From the NCBI GenBank assembly GCA_035527535.1, contig DATLAK010000177.1, positions 1 to 43,566 of the forward strand: a stretch of 43,566 nt of DNA, written 5' to 3'. Both the position numbers and the translations under genes were made by a program. The DNA comes from Armatimonadota bacterium. Lineage in GTDB: Bacteria; Armatimonadota; Hebobacteria; GCA-020354555; CP070648. A model generated the notes under the pieces. The model saw nothing but the letters and a program-made list of their open reading frames with translations, was not told the origin of the DNA and made no database searches. Of the stretch, positions 34,472 to 43,512 are shown in pieces. The first letter of the stretch is position 1. Each line of letters opens with the position of its first letter.

Positions 34472-36046
34472 GTGACCTGCGATCATGACGAGTTGGTGGT
34501 AGTACTGGACTTCGGGGCGCAGTATGCGCAGCTCATCGCGCGGCGCATCCGCGAGTGCCGCGTTTACAGCGAGATCGTCCCCTGCGACCGGTCGGCGGCG
34601 GACATTCTCGCCCTGCGGCCCGCGGGCATCGTGCTCTCGGGCGGACCGGCGAGCGTCTATGCGGAGGGCTCGCCGCGCTGCGACCCCGCGTTGTGGCACG
34701 CCGGCATCCCCATGCTCGGCATCTGCTACGGCATGCAGTTGATGGCCAAGGAGCTCGGCGGCGAGGTCGCGCCCACCCAGATCCGCGAGTACGGTCGCAC
34801 CGAGCTGCGCGTCGAGTCCGACGCCGATCTCCTGCGCGGCCTCGGCGACAGCATCACCGCTTGGATGAGCCACGGCGACGCCGTGCTGCGGCCGCCCGCG
34901 GGCTTCCACGTCGCCGCCCGCACGTCGCAGACCGCAGTCGGCGCAGCGACCGCAGTCGGCGCACCGACCATCGCCGCCATCGCCGACCCGGCGCGCCGCC
35001 TGTTCGGGGTGCAGTTTCACCCCGAGGTCGTGCACACGCCGCGCGGCATGGATATCTTTCGCAACTTCCTCTACCAGCAGTGCGGCTGTCACGGCCGCTG
35101 GACCCCCGCCTCGATCATCGAGGAGTCGTGCCGCGCCATCCGCGAGCAAGCGGGCGAGAGCCGCGTGCTGTGTGGGCTGAGCGGGGGGGTAGATTCATCG
35201 GTGCTCGCCGCGCTGGGATATCGGGCTATCGGCGACCGACTGGTATGCGTGTTCGTGGATCACGGTTTGCTGCGCGCAGGGGAAGGCGAACAGGTGCGCG
35301 AGACGTTTACGCGGCACTTCCCGGTGGACCTGCATTACGTCGAGGCCCAGGAGCGCTTCCTCACCGCGCTCGCCGGCGTCACTGACCCGGAGCAAAAGCG
35401 CATCATCATCGGGCGCGAGTTCATCGCCGTGTTCGAGGAGGAGGCGCGCAAGCACGGCGACATCCGCTTGCTGGCCCAAGGGACGCTCTACCCCGATGTC
35501 ATCGAAAGCGGCACCGGATCGGCGGCCGTCATCAAGTCCCACCATAATGTCGGGGGCTTGCCGGAGAAGATGGGCATGAAGCTGGTGGAGCCGCTGCGCA
35601 ATCTGTTCAAGGACGAGGTGCGCGCGGTCGGCCACGAGCTGGGCCTGCCCGATGAGATCGTCTGGCGCCAGCCCTTTCCCGGCCCGGGGCTGGCGGTGCG
35701 CATCCTGGGCGAGATCACCCGGGAACGCCTGGAGACCTCGCGCCAGGTGGACAAGATCATCATTGACGAGATCACCCGCGCCGGGCTCTACCGCAAGCTG
35801 TTTCAAGCATTCGGCGTGCTGGCGCCCATTCGCAGCGTCGGGGTCATGGGCGACCAGCGCACCTACGGCGAGACCGCCATCGTGCGCGCGGTTGCCGGCG
35901 ACGACGCGATGACCGCCGACTGGGCCGACCTGCCGCACGAGGTGCTGGCCGCCATCGCCAACCGCATCGTCAACGAAGTCGCGGGCATCACCCGCGTGGT
36001 TTACGACATCACCTCCAAACCCCCCGCGACGATCGAGTGGGAGTAG
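34472..36046 (+). CDS. guaA: GMP synthase (glutamine-hydrolysing)
   Basis: 524 residues. Converts XMP to GMP with glutamine and ATP. The class I glutaminase domain has [15 protein letters not shown] (nucleophile Cys) and [10 protein letters not shown] (His, Glu). The synthetase domain has the PP-loop [17 protein letters not shown]. The C-terminal dimerisation domain is intact, ending [11 protein letters not shown] as expected. GTG at 34472 follows AAGGA; no earlier start is possible because of the repeat island. Residues 154-165 are an 18-bp tandem duplication in frame ([12 protein letters not shown]). Strong intrinsic terminator downstream. Confidence 0.96.
   Translation: MTCDHDELVVVLDFGAQYAQLIARRIRECRVYSEIVPCDRSAADILALRPAGIVLSGGPASVYAEGSPRCDPALWHAGIPMLGICYGMQLMAKELGGEVAPTQIREYGRTELRVESDADLLRGLGDSITAWMSHGDAVLRPPAGFHVAARTSQTAVGAATAVGAPTIAAIADPARRLFGVQFHPEVVHTPRGMDIFRNFLYQQCGCHGRWTPASIIEESCRAIREQAGESRVLCGLSGGVDSSVLAALGYRAIGDRLVCVFVDHGLLRAGEGEQVRETFTRHFPVDLHYVEAQERFLTALAGVTDPEQKRIIIGREFIAVFEEEARKHGDIRLLAQGTLYPDVIESGTGSAAVIKSHHNVGGLPEKMGMKLVEPLRNLFKDEVRAVGHELGLPDEIVWRQPFPGPGLAVRILGEITRERLETSRQVDKIIIDEITRAGLYRKLFQAFGVLAPIRSVGVMGDQRTYGETAIVRAVAGDDAMTADWADLPHEVLAAIANRIVNEVAGITRVVYDITSKPPATIEWE
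34931..34966 (+). repeat. 18-bp tandem duplication inside guaA
   Basis: ACCGCAGTCGGCGCAGCG is followed directly by ACCGCAGTCGGCGCACCG, one mismatch. It adds six residues to the glutaminase domain without breaking the frame. Likely replication slippage. Confidence 0.85.
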
Positions 36047-36092
36047 GGCGGAACTCACCGCGGAAAACGCTGAGGGCGCAGAGGAATCGTAG

Positions 36093-36121
36093 GGGCGGTT
36101 CGTGAACCGCCCGTTTTATTT
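36093..36121 (+). terminator. Intrinsic terminator of guaA
   Basis: Perfect 9-bp stem GGGCGGTTC (36093-36101), 2-nt gap, GAACCGCCC (36104-36112), then GTTTTATTT. It is the best terminator in the window. Its T-run contains the reverse-strand stop codon (36116-36118) of the ceramidase-like gene. The stem belongs to the GTAGGGGC repeat family, so a repeat seems to have been adopted as a terminator. Confidence 0.85.
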
Positions 36122-37399
36122 ACCTTCCTCTCCGCGTTCTCCGCGTCCCGCCAGTTGCAGCACCTGCGCGATGATAAGGTCTTCCGCTTCCGGCCGCAGC
36201 GGTGCGGGCATGAGCGTGTAGAAGTAGTTCCCGTTCACCTCGTAGCCGCCCTCGGGGAAACGGTGCCTGGGCATCACGTAGTCCGTCAGCACCGACGGGC
36301 CGGCGTAGGCCGCGACCATCAGCGGGCGCCCCGCCAGCAGGTGCTTGATGCGCAGGCCGATCTCCACCCCGATCTCGCCGCTGAGCGCCACCAGGGCGAA
36401 GTCGCCGATGCCCAGCACCTGCGCCATCGCCCGACAGGTGCGCGGGAATTCGCCGCTGCCATCCATCGTCTCCAGCATTCGCCGCGCCCATGCCGCGCGC
36501 CAGGGATTGGGGTCGCGCATGCCGGCCTCGGCCTGCGCTCGTGTCGGCGGATCCGCCAGCGGCAGCTCGAAATCCGAGCGCCGGGTCCACACGGGGCCGG
36601 CGACGGGGCGCATGGGGGACTCCATAACCGCGCCCACCGCATCGGCCAGAGCGCGGCCGAATCCCTGCGCCCGCTCCACCGGGCCGTATTCGAAGCGCCC
36701 GTCCGCCCCGATACTGCGCGGCTTGACGTCCGCGGCACAGCCCTGCACGAACATGGCCTGGAGGGCGGGATGCCGCTGCTCGATCAGGGCCTGTGCGAAG
36801 CCGGCGTAGTCGCCGCCGATGAGATTACCGGCATAGGTGCTCGGGTGACAGGCATAATCGAAGACCACAGCGTCGCCGGCGCGGAGCACGTCTACGGTGG
36901 GATCGGTGGGGCCGTGCGGGTTGGGGGCGGTGATGGCGCCGGCGAGCGTCGGCAGGCGACGGTTGATGCCGATGTCCGCGCGGCCGATCCCAAATGAAGC
37001 CTCGGCCTGCTGCATATCGGCAGCGGCGCGCGCGCCCGCGGAAACGATGCGGCTCACCACCGCGGCCGCATATTCCCGATCGAAATCGGGGTACAGCGGC
37101 CACTCGCGCTCATTGATGGCGGGGCCGGAATGGGTATGCGACGCCGTGAGCACGATCTGGTGCGGCTCCAGCCCGACGGCCTCGCACAGACCCCGTTCGA
37201 TGCGTCCCTGGTTGACGTCATCGAAAAACAGCAGATCGCTCGTAATCAGCACCGCGCGCGGCGCGCCGTCGCCGAGGGCGAGCGCCTTGACGAAAATATC
37301 CTGATAAGCACCCTCGCAGGGGCGGTCGCGCGCGGCGAATCCCGCCATCCACAGCCGGCGGTCGGGGGTGATGCATTCGCGCGCGAAGCCCACTCTCAT
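36116..37399 (-). CDS. Neutral/alkaline ceramidase N-terminal-like hydrolase
   Basis: 427 residues. VGFARECITPDRRLWMAGF is the usual opening of the neutral ceramidase-like domain, and LTASHTHSGPA contains the metal-binding His pair. DYACHPST and QGCAADVKPR are further family blocks. True ceramidases are longer and secreted; this one has no signal peptide and lacks the C-terminal domain, so it is probably a cytoplasmic amidase or lactonase of unknown substrate. The last residues (GRGERGEEGK) are written by a CTCTCCGCGTTCTCCGCG repeat. The ATG overlaps the heparinase-like stop codon (4 nt), so the two form one operon. Confidence 0.75.
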   Translation of the reverse strand: MRVGFARECITPDRRLWMAGFAARDRPCEGAYQDIFVKALALGDGAPRAVLITSDLLFFDDVNQGRIERGLCEAVGLEPHQIVLTASHTHSGPAINEREWPLYPDFDREYAAAVVSRIVSAGARAAADMQQAEASFGIGRADIGINRRLPTLAGAITAPNPHGPTDPTVDVLRAGDAVVFDYACHPSTYAGNLIGGDYAGFAQALIEQRHPALQAMFVQGCAADVKPRSIGADGRFEYGPVERAQGFGRALADAVGAVMESPMRPVAGPVWTRRSDFELPLADPPTRAQAEAGMRDPNPWRAAWARRMLETMDGSGEFPRTCRAMAQVLGIGDFALVALSGEIGVEIGLRIKHLLAGRPLMVAAYAGPSVLTDYVMPRHRFPEGGYEVNGNYFYTLMPAPLRPEAEDLIIAQVLQLAGRGERGEEGK

Positions 37400-40059
37400 C
37401 TGGCGAAGCGCTCCTCCCGCATCAGGTTTACGGCCAGCCAGCTCTTCCCTTTGACCTCCCGCTGCGGATAACTGGTGATGCGGGTGAGGTCCTGGGCCGC
37501 ATCATACTCGAATCCACTGTACGCCACGCAGAGCTTGATCCGGCGCGGCCCCACCCGCTCGGCGCGCGCGATGCGATAGGCCTGACTCGTGCGGTCACTA
37601 TGATGGACGATGGCCCAGTGTCCCGCCAGCCGCTCCACCGGGAAGGCCTCGTATTCAACCTCGATGGATTCGGGCGAAGCAGCCACCACCGTCGCCTCCA
37701 AGAGCCCGTGGTCATCGGTAGGGGCAAGGCATGCCTTGCCCCTACGCTCGCCCCAGGAGAACGCGCCCGCCCCTGCCGTCTGGGCCGCCACTTCGTCGCG
37801 CGAGCGGCGCATGACGCCATATCGCCCGGCGAAGGTCACCCGGCCCTCAGGCGTATTGCAGGTTAACGCCCGCTCCGCCCTCGTGCAAGTGGCGATGAGA
37901 TAGACCTGGTCGCCGCACTCCACCCGGACAAGCGCGGTCTCGTCATCGTGGGTCACCAGCTCGACCTGCGACACCAGGGCTTGCTGCTTCGCGCCAAGCG
38001 CCGGATCGTATACCGCCACGAACAGCGATCGCCCGTCGCGCGGCTGGCGACGGACCATCAGGAAGGGACGCGTGTACCTGTTGAGCTCGGCCTCGTTCTC
38101 ACGCGCCTGCCGGACTGACGGATTCCGGCCGTGGAATACCTCCGTGCCGGGCGCGCCCACGACGATGACGCGGCAGCCGGCGCCATCGGGGTACGCGAAG
38201 TCGGCTTGCCAGGTTTCGGACGTTTGCCCGCAGCGCAGGTTGGTCAGGAAGCCGTAGAGCAACTCGGGCTTCGCCAGCAGGCCGAAGTCGGTCCCGCCCT
38301 TAGGCCAGGCAAATGCCTCCCCTCGCGTCAGGCTTTCCGCCGGCTCGGTGGGTACGCTGATGCGCAGCGACTGCTCCTCATCCGCGCTGCCGTGGAGGAA
38401 CCAGTCGTGAGTCGCGCCCCCCGTGACGCGGAAGATGTCCACCACGAAGGGCAGTCCGCCCGGGCGATTCACCAGCGCCACCAGCCGCCGATAGACGGAA
38501 GAGCCCGGGTAAGCCGCCGCGGCCTCCGCCTCCACCACCGATGACAGGCTGCCCGCCGCGAACAGCCGCAGGTTGCCTTCAACGCCCCGGTATTCCTGGT
38601 TGCGCTGGTCCACCACCAGCGTGTTGTGGCTGGCGGTCGCCGTGGTCCAGACGCGGGCGCGGGTCCACGTGTAGCCGAGGTCGGACAGCATCTCCCGGCC
38701 CCGCGCCCACAGCAGCAGCGACAGGCTATCGGCGTGCGAATGCCCGTGGCCGGTCGAGTACTGCAAATGCGCCTGCACCTGGGCGGTTCCCTCGCCGGTG
38801 CCGAGGATGGCATGTCCGGCAGCGGGCAGCAGCTCCGGCTGGGAGTGTGCCAGCGGCTCGCCCTTGTCATACCACCAACTGTCGTGAATCGGCGCGTAGC
38901 GGCCATCCGGCAGCCGGGTGATCTGCAGCGCCGCCTGCGCCCGGGCGAACTGCGGGAACCACTGGTCCGGATCCAGCGCATCGAAACGCCGCCCATCGGT
39001 GGGCCATAGGTATCCCGGCGGATCGGAGTAGCCTCGCGCAGCCGCCATCACCTGCTCGAGCAGTTGAACAGTCTGAATGTGATAGGAGGGCGTGCCCTCT
39101 TTCCAGAAGCCGTCGTAGAGGAATCGCTCGTGCAGCAGCCGCTCGGCGCGCGCCATGGCGTCGTGAACGTAGTCCGGCTCGCCGACGACCCGTCCCGCCT
39201 GGATCATCCCCGTCCACACTAGGGGCGACATGTTGTCCAGCAGCTCCGGGTTTTGGCGCACCCATTCCACCGACCCGCGGAAGAGGTCGCGCTCGATGCG
39301 CGCGCGCATGTCGTCGGTGATCGCCGGGCTGTCGGCGATGAGGTCGTAAGCCAGGATCAGCTTGCCCGGGATGTCGCCGTAAGCCCACCAGTAGTAGCGC
39401 GCCGCGCGGTAGGGCTCCACCGGATATGGCGGCTTCACCTCCCGCCCGAAGAAGCGCTTGTTAGCGAACGGATAGTCGAACTTGGGTACATAGCCGGGAA
39501 CGACCACGGCGTACTGGTCAACCAAGGCCGCCGCCGCGCGCGCGAAGCGCTCGTCGTGGGTCGTGTCATAGACCTGGGCCAGCTTCAGCGCAATGCCGTC
39601 GTAGTAGTGGATCTGCTCGTACCACTTGCGCGCCTCGAAGTAGAAGTGCCGGCCGTCGCTGCTCCGGTGGTATGGGTAAACGTGGGTCTCGCCCCGCGAG
39701 TTCTCGACGCGCACCTCCCCCGTCGCTGGGTAATCGGGCGAGGGGTACACGTGGCCGCAGAACTGGCAGCGCACGCGGTCGGGATCCTGCGGCGACCATA
39801 CGATGTTGTTCTCTTCCGCACCGGCGGCGCAGTTGGGGCAGCCGCAGAAACGGACGCCCGACTGGCGCGGCACCAGCGACCGCAGCTCCTCCGGCGGCAT
39901 CTGCACATACCGCTCAAGCTGTGCCGCCATGACGGCGGCCGGCTGCGCTGCGATTCCGGCGGGATATACCGGATGCCGCACCTCGTGGGCGCCCGCCGTG
40001 TTTGCGCTCAACAGCAGCGCCCCGGCAAGGAGCAAGCCGGCATCGAGACTGATAGTCAA
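37396..40059 (-). CDS. Secreted heparinase II/III-like polysaccharide lyase family protein
   Basis: 887 residues. TTG start at 40059 is chosen because GGGAGG lies 6 nt upstream and a signal peptide follows at once (LTISLDAGLLLAGALLLSANTAGA). Residues 72-77 and 98-101 hold cysteines (CGCPNC, CQFC) resembling a zinc ribbon. An alpha/alpha toroid domain follows (YYDGIALKLAQVYDTT, KLILAYDLIAD, KEGTPSYHIQTVQLL). The beta-sandwich has the family motif STGHGHSHADSLSLLLWARG, with the His residues of heparinase II/III. Uronic-acid-containing polysaccharide is the likely substrate. Around residues 771-781 a 28-bp palindrome is translated as RRGKACLAPT-like sequence. Confidence 0.82.
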   Translation of the reverse strand: MTISLDAGLLLAGALLLSANTAGAHEVRHPVYPAGIAAQPAAVMAAQLERYVQMPPEELRSLVPRQSGVRFCGCPNCAAGAEENNIVWSPQDPDRVRCQFCGHVYPSPDYPATGEVRVENSRGETHVYPYHRSSDGRHFYFEARKWYEQIHYYDGIALKLAQVYDTTHDERFARAAAALVDQYAVVVPGYVPKFDYPFANKRFFGREVKPPYPVEPYRAARYYWWAYGDIPGKLILAYDLIADSPAITDDMRARIERDLFRGSVEWVRQNPELLDNMSPLVWTGMIQAGRVVGEPDYVHDAMARAERLLHERFLYDGFWKEGTPSYHIQTVQLLEQVMAAARGYSDPPGYLWPTDGRRFDALDPDQWFPQFARAQAALQITRLPDGRYAPIHDSWWYDKGEPLAHSQPELLPAAGHAILGTGEGTAQVQAHLQYSTGHGHSHADSLSLLLWARGREMLSDLGYTWTRARVWTTATASHNTLVVDQRNQEYRGVEGNLRLFAAGSLSSVVEAEAAAAYPGSSVYRRLVALVNRPGGLPFVVDIFRVTGGATHDWFLHGSADEEQSLRISVPTEPAESLTRGEAFAWPKGGTDFGLLAKPELLYGFLTNLRCGQTSETWQADFAYPDGAGCRVIVVGAPGTEVFHGRNPSVRQARENEAELNRYTRPFLMVRRQPRDGRSLFVAVYDPALGAKQQALVSQVELVTHDDETALVRVECGDQVYLIATCTRAERALTCNTPEGRVTFAGRYGVMRRSRDEVAAQTAGAGAFSWGERRGKACLAPTDDHGLLEATVVAASPESIEVEYEAFPVERLAGHWAIVHHSDRTSQAYRIARAERVGPRRIKLCVAYSGFEYDAAQDLTRITSYPQREVKGKSWLAVNLMREERFAR
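37718..37745. repeat. 28-bp perfect palindrome inside the heparinase-like gene
   Basis: GTAGGGGCAAGGCA and TGCCTTGCCCCTAC meet without a loop. Its inner 24 bases equal the intergenic element at 6879-6902. The reading frame continues through it, adding GKACLAPT to the protein. Confidence 0.92.
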
Positions 40060-40199
40060 GCGTGTCCTCCCGGCAGCGCTCCCGGCGAGGCCACATCGCG
40101 CTTGCGCGGCCGCCTCAACCCACGCTGCCGGGTATCCGGATTCGGTGGGCGAGGCCTCCGCCCCTGCGCCGCCGTCGCGTGGGAATGGTAGGGTGTTGC

Positions 40200-40243
40200 C
40201 CCGGTCCCGTTTCTTCTCTGCGTCCCCCGCACCTCCGCGGTGA
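40200..40243. repeat. CTCTGCG-type dispersed repeat between the heparinase-like gene and amtB
   Basis: The block CTTCTCTGCGTCCCCCGCACCTCCGCGGTGAA belongs to the family seen at 25480-25510, 36054-36084 and 36122-36145. The 305-nt gap 40060-40364 otherwise shows only a lone TATGAT (40307-40312) without a matching -35; I cannot place the amtB promoter. Confidence 0.45.
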
Positions 40244-40364
40244 ATCCCCTCCCCGAACTTCACGCCGATTTCACGGTCACGAAACATGCCTGAAACAAAG
40301 AACCGGTATGATTGCGAGGTCGGCTCGGCGATTCCGCGCCGGAGATCGAAGGGAGGTGATCGGG

Positions 40365-41597
40365 GTGACGGGCCAGGTCAGCGCCGGGGATACGGCGTTC
40401 GTGCTTGCCGGCGCGGGGCTGGTGATGTTCATGACGCCGGGGCTGGCGCTGTTCTACGGCGGCATGGTGCGCACCAAGAACGTCCTGGGCACCATCATGC
40501 AGAGCTTCTTCATCGTGGCGCTGGTGTCGGTGCTGTGGGCGGTGGTGGGTTACAGCCTGGCGTTCGGCCCCGATCGCGGCCACCTTATCGGCAGCCTCGC
40601 CTGGGCCGGCCTGCGCGGCGTCGGGCAGGAGCCCAATCCCGACTACGCCGCCACCATTCCGCATCTCGCGTTCATGATCTTCCAGGGCATGTTCGCGGTG
40701 ATCACGCCCGCGCTGATCACCGGGGCCTTCGCCGAGCGCGTGCGCTTCCCGTCGTTCGTGGTTTTCACCGCGCTGTGGAGCCTGGTGGTATATGCGCCGG
40801 TCGCCCACTGGGTGTGGGGCGTCGGCGGGTGGATTCGCAATCTCGGCGGGCTCGATTTCGCGGGGGGCACGGTGGTGCACATCAGCTCGGGGGCGGCGGC
40901 GCTGGCGGCGGTACTGGTGGTCGGCCGGCGCCGCGGCTACGGCGAGGCCGTGTTCACCTCGCACAACCTGCCGCTGACCATTCTCGGCGCGGGCATTCTG
41001 TGGTTCGGGTGGTTCGGGTTCAACGCGGCGAGCGCGCTGGCCGCCAACGGCCTGGCGTGCAGCGCCTTCGTGGTGACGAACCTGGCGGCGTCGGCGGCGG
41101 CGATCTCGTGGGCGGCGGCGGAGTGGGCGCATCACGGCAAGCCGAGCACCCTGGGCGCAGCGTCGGGGGCGGTGGCAGGACTGGTGGCCATTACTCCGGC
41201 GTCGGGGTTCGTGGCGCCCATGGCGGCGCTGGCCATCGGGGCGCTGGCAGGGCTGGCGTGCTATGGAGCGGTGCAGGCGAAATGGCGCGCGGGCTATGAC
41301 GATTCGCTTGACGTCGTGGGCATCCACGGCGCGGGCGGCATCCTCGGCGCGCTGGCCACGGGCATCTTCGCCTCCAAGCTGATCAACCCGGCAGGCGCCA
41401 ACGGTGTCGTCTTCGGCAACCCCAAGCTGCTTGCCACGCAGGCGCTGGCGGTTGCCGCAACGGTGGGCTACTCGTTCATGGTGAGCCTGATTCTGCTGAA
41501 GGCGGTGGAGGCGACCTTGGGGCTGCGGGTGCGCGAGGAGCACGAAGAGGCCGGCCTCGACCTGTCCCAGCACAGCGAAGCCGCCTACGGATTCTAG
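40365..41597 (+). CDS. amtB: Ammonium transporter
   Basis: 410 residues, about eleven membrane helices. The first helix and loop read SAGDTAFVLAGAGLVMFMTPGLALFYGGMVRTKN, the family hallmark. The pore histidine pair is present in VVHISSG (near 171) and VGIHGAGG (near 319). It conducts ammonium into the cytoplasm when nitrogen is scarce, and PII blocks it when nitrogen is plentiful. GTG 40365 is chosen because GGGAGG lies 8 nt upstream and the mature-type N-terminus follows at once; there is no long signal peptide. It is 23 nt before the PII gene, the classic amtB-glnK pair. Confidence 0.95.
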   Translation: MTGQVSAGDTAFVLAGAGLVMFMTPGLALFYGGMVRTKNVLGTIMQSFFIVALVSVLWAVVGYSLAFGPDRGHLIGSLAWAGLRGVGQEPNPDYAATIPHLAFMIFQGMFAVITPALITGAFAERVRFPSFVVFTALWSLVVYAPVAHWVWGVGGWIRNLGGLDFAGGTVVHISSGAAALAAVLVVGRRRGYGEAVFTSHNLPLTILGAGILWFGWFGFNAASALAANGLACSAFVVTNLAASAAAISWAAAEWAHHGKPSTLGAASGAVAGLVAITPASGFVAPMAALAIGALAGLACYGAVQAKWRAGYDDSLDVVGIHGAGGILGALATGIFASKLINPAGANGVVFGNPKLLATQALAVAATVGYSFMVSLILLKAVEATLGLRVREEHEEAGLDLSQHSEAAYGF

Positions 41598-41620
41598 CCA
41601 GGCGGGAGGGGCCAGGGGCG

Positions 41621-41959
41621 ATGAAGAAGATTGAGGCGATCATCCGCCCGGAGTGCGTCGAGCGCGTGCGGCGGGCATTGGAGGAATTGAGCTATCCCGG
41701 GCTCACCCTGAGCGAGGTAAAGGGCCACGGCAAGCAGAAAGGACTACGCCAGCAGTGGCGCGGCAAGGAGTACGTGGTCGAGCTGCCGCCCAAGGTCAAG
41801 CTCGAGATTGCAGCCTCGGAGGAAGATGTGCCGGGCCTGGTGCGGGCGATTGTAGCCAACGCTCGCACCGGCGAGGCGGGCGACGGGAAGGTATTCGTCA
41901 TTCCCCTGGATGACGCCGTGCGCGTGCGCACCGGTGAGGGCGGGGGTGACGCGGTGTAG
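41621..41959 (+). CDS. glnK: PII nitrogen regulatory protein (GlnK/GlnB type)
   Basis: 112 residues, exact family length. It binds ATP/ADP and 2-oxoglutarate and controls AmtB and other nitrogen proteins. EVKGHGKQKG is the nucleotide and T-loop base, and TGEAGDGKVFVIPLDDAVRVRTGE the C-terminal signature. In the T-loop (GLRQQWRGKEYVVELPPKVKLE), Tyr51, the uridylylation site of enteric PII, is retained; position 46 is Trp where enteric PII has Tyr. Pairing with amtB favours the GlnK role. The 167-nt gap to glnA is filled with repeat elements. Confidence 0.93.
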   Translation: MKKIEAIIRPECVERVRRALEELSYPGLTLSEVKGHGKQKGLRQQWRGKEYVVELPPKVKLEIAASEEDVPGLVRAIVANARTGEAGDGKVFVIPLDDAVRVRTGEGGGDAV

Positions 41960-41962
41960 GCG

Positions 41963-42085
41963 CTTACCCCTCTCCCTTCCAGAGCTTGCCCTGAGCCCAG
42001 TCGAAGGGGAGAGGGTCTGGGTGAGGGTGACATTCGAGGTCATGCACCCTCTCCTTGGTCCTCTCCCTCAGAGGGAGAGGAGTTA
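41963..42085. repeat. Nested palindromic repeats in the glnK-glnA gap
   Basis: CCCCTCTCCCTTCC (41967) and GGGGAGAGGG (42006) enclose an element reading AGAGCTTGCCCTGAGCCCAG, the reverse-orientation partner of the block at 34220. GGTGAGGGTGACA (42020-42032) repeats that of 9248-9260. A final hairpin CTCTCCCTCAGAGGGAGAGG ends at 42081. No promoter is evident between them and the glnA ribosome site. Confidence 0.75.
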
Positions 42086-42126
42086 GCCCGGATTTCATGA
42101 GCCCAACCAATAGGAGGTGTGCAAGG

Positions 42127-43461
42127 GTGGAGAAGAAAGACAAAGAGTACGTGTTGAAGATGGCCAAGGAGCACGATGTCAAGTTCGTCCGGCTGTGGTT
42201 CACGGATATCCTGGGGTTCCTCAAGAGCTTCGCGATCACGGTGGAGGAGCTGGAGACCGCGCTCGAGGAGGGCATGGGGTTCGACGGCTCCTCGATCGAG
42301 GGCTTCGCCCGCATTGATGAGAGCGACATGGTGGCGAAACCCGATCCCACCACCTTTACCCTGCTGCCGTGGCGGCCCAAGGAGCACCGCGCGGTGGCGA
42401 AGATGTTCTGCGACATCATCGAGCCCGATGGCTCGCCCCATCAGGGCGACCCGCGCTGGGCGCTCAAGCGCGTGCTCAAGCGAGCGCAGGAGATGGGCTA
42501 CACCTATTACGTCGGGCCCGAGCTGGAGTACTTCTACTTCCGCTCGGCCAAGGGGCGGCCCGAGGTCTTGGACGAGGGCGGCTACTTCGACCTGACGCCG
42601 CTGGATGTGGCGCACGACCTGCGCCGCGACACGGTGCTGACGCTGGAGGACATGGGCATCGGCGTCGAGTACAGCCACCACGAGGTTGCCCCCAGCCAGC
42701 ACGAGATTGACATGCGCTATACCGACGCGTTGACGATGGCCGACAGCGTCATGACCTACCGGCTGGTGGTGAAGGAGATCGCGCTGCAGAACGGCATCTA
42801 CGCGACCTTCATGCCCAAGCCCATCTACGGCGAGAACGGCAGCGGTATGCATACCCACATGTCGCTGTTCAAGGGCGACAAGAACGCCTTCTTCGATGCC
42901 AACGCCCAGTACCACCTGTCTCCGCTCGGCAAGCAGTTCATCGCGGGACTGCTGCGGCATTCGCGGGAGATCTGCTCGGTGGTGGCGCAGTGGGTGAACT
43001 CGTACAAGCGGCTGGTGCCGGGGTACGAGGCGCCGGTCTACGTCTCGTGGGGTCGACGGAACCGCTCGGCGCTGGTCCGGGTGCCGATGTACAAGCCCGG
43101 CAAGGAGAAGGCGACGAGGGCGGAGTTCCGCTGTCCCGACCCGGCGTGCAACCCCTACCTGGCGTTCACGGTGATGCTCGCCGCCGGGCTCAGGGGCATC
43201 GCGGAGGAATATGAGCTCCCCGACGCCGTCGAGGAGGACATCTTCCACATGAGTGCGGAGGAGCGTGAGCGACGCGGGATCGCATCGCTTCCGGGAAGCC
43301 TGGACGAGGCGATCGCGGAGACGGAGAAGAGCATGCTCGTGCGGGAGGCGCTCGGGGACCACATCTTCGAGAAGTTCATCGCGAACAAGAAGATCGAGTG
43401 GGAGGCCTACCGCTCGCACGTGAGCGGGTTCGAGCTGGATCGGTATCTTGCGATCCTGTGA
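42127..43461 (+). CDS. glnA: Glutamine synthetase type I
   Basis: 444 residues, the length of the short GSI-alpha class that lacks adenylylation control. It makes glutamine from glutamate, ammonia and ATP. MGFDGSSIEGFARIDESDM is the N-terminal signature with the feedback-associated Arg, and NGSGMHTHMSLF holds the ATP and glutamate site. EYSHHEVAPSQHEIDMRY contains metal ligands. GTG 42127 is chosen because AGGAGG lies 9 nt upstream and the VEKKDKEYVLKMAKEHDVKFVRLWFTD opening matches the family. It completes the amtB-glnK-glnA block. Confidence 0.96.
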   Translation: MEKKDKEYVLKMAKEHDVKFVRLWFTDILGFLKSFAITVEELETALEEGMGFDGSSIEGFARIDESDMVAKPDPTTFTLLPWRPKEHRAVAKMFCDIIEPDGSPHQGDPRWALKRVLKRAQEMGYTYYVGPELEYFYFRSAKGRPEVLDEGGYFDLTPLDVAHDLRRDTVLTLEDMGIGVEYSHHEVAPSQHEIDMRYTDALTMADSVMTYRLVVKEIALQNGIYATFMPKPIYGENGSGMHTHMSLFKGDKNAFFDANAQYHLSPLGKQFIAGLLRHSREICSVVAQWVNSYKRLVPGYEAPVYVSWGRRNRSALVRVPMYKPGKEKATRAEFRCPDPACNPYLAFTVMLAAGLRGIAEEYELPDAVEEDIFHMSAEERERRGIASLPGSLDEAIAETEKSMLVREALGDHIFEKFIANKKIEWEAYRSHVSGFELDRYLAIL

Positions 43462-43485
43462 GGACGTATGGGTCTCAAGGGAGTT

Positions 43486-43512
43486 CCGGAGACGCCCGTC
43501 GGGCGTCTCCGG
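43486..43512 (+). terminator. Terminator-like hairpin downstream of glnA
   Basis: Perfect 12-bp stem CCGGAGACGCCC (43486-43497), loop GTC, GGGCGTCTCCGG (43501-43512), then CGGTTTCGG. The stem is very strong, the T-run is short. It lies 25 nt after the glnA stop. I see nothing more in the remaining 54 nt. Confidence 0.7.

Noticed and set aside
40300-40320. Sigma-54 promoter before amtB
   Set aside because: GG and GC are present in CGGTATGATTGC but the spacing does not match GG-N10-GC.
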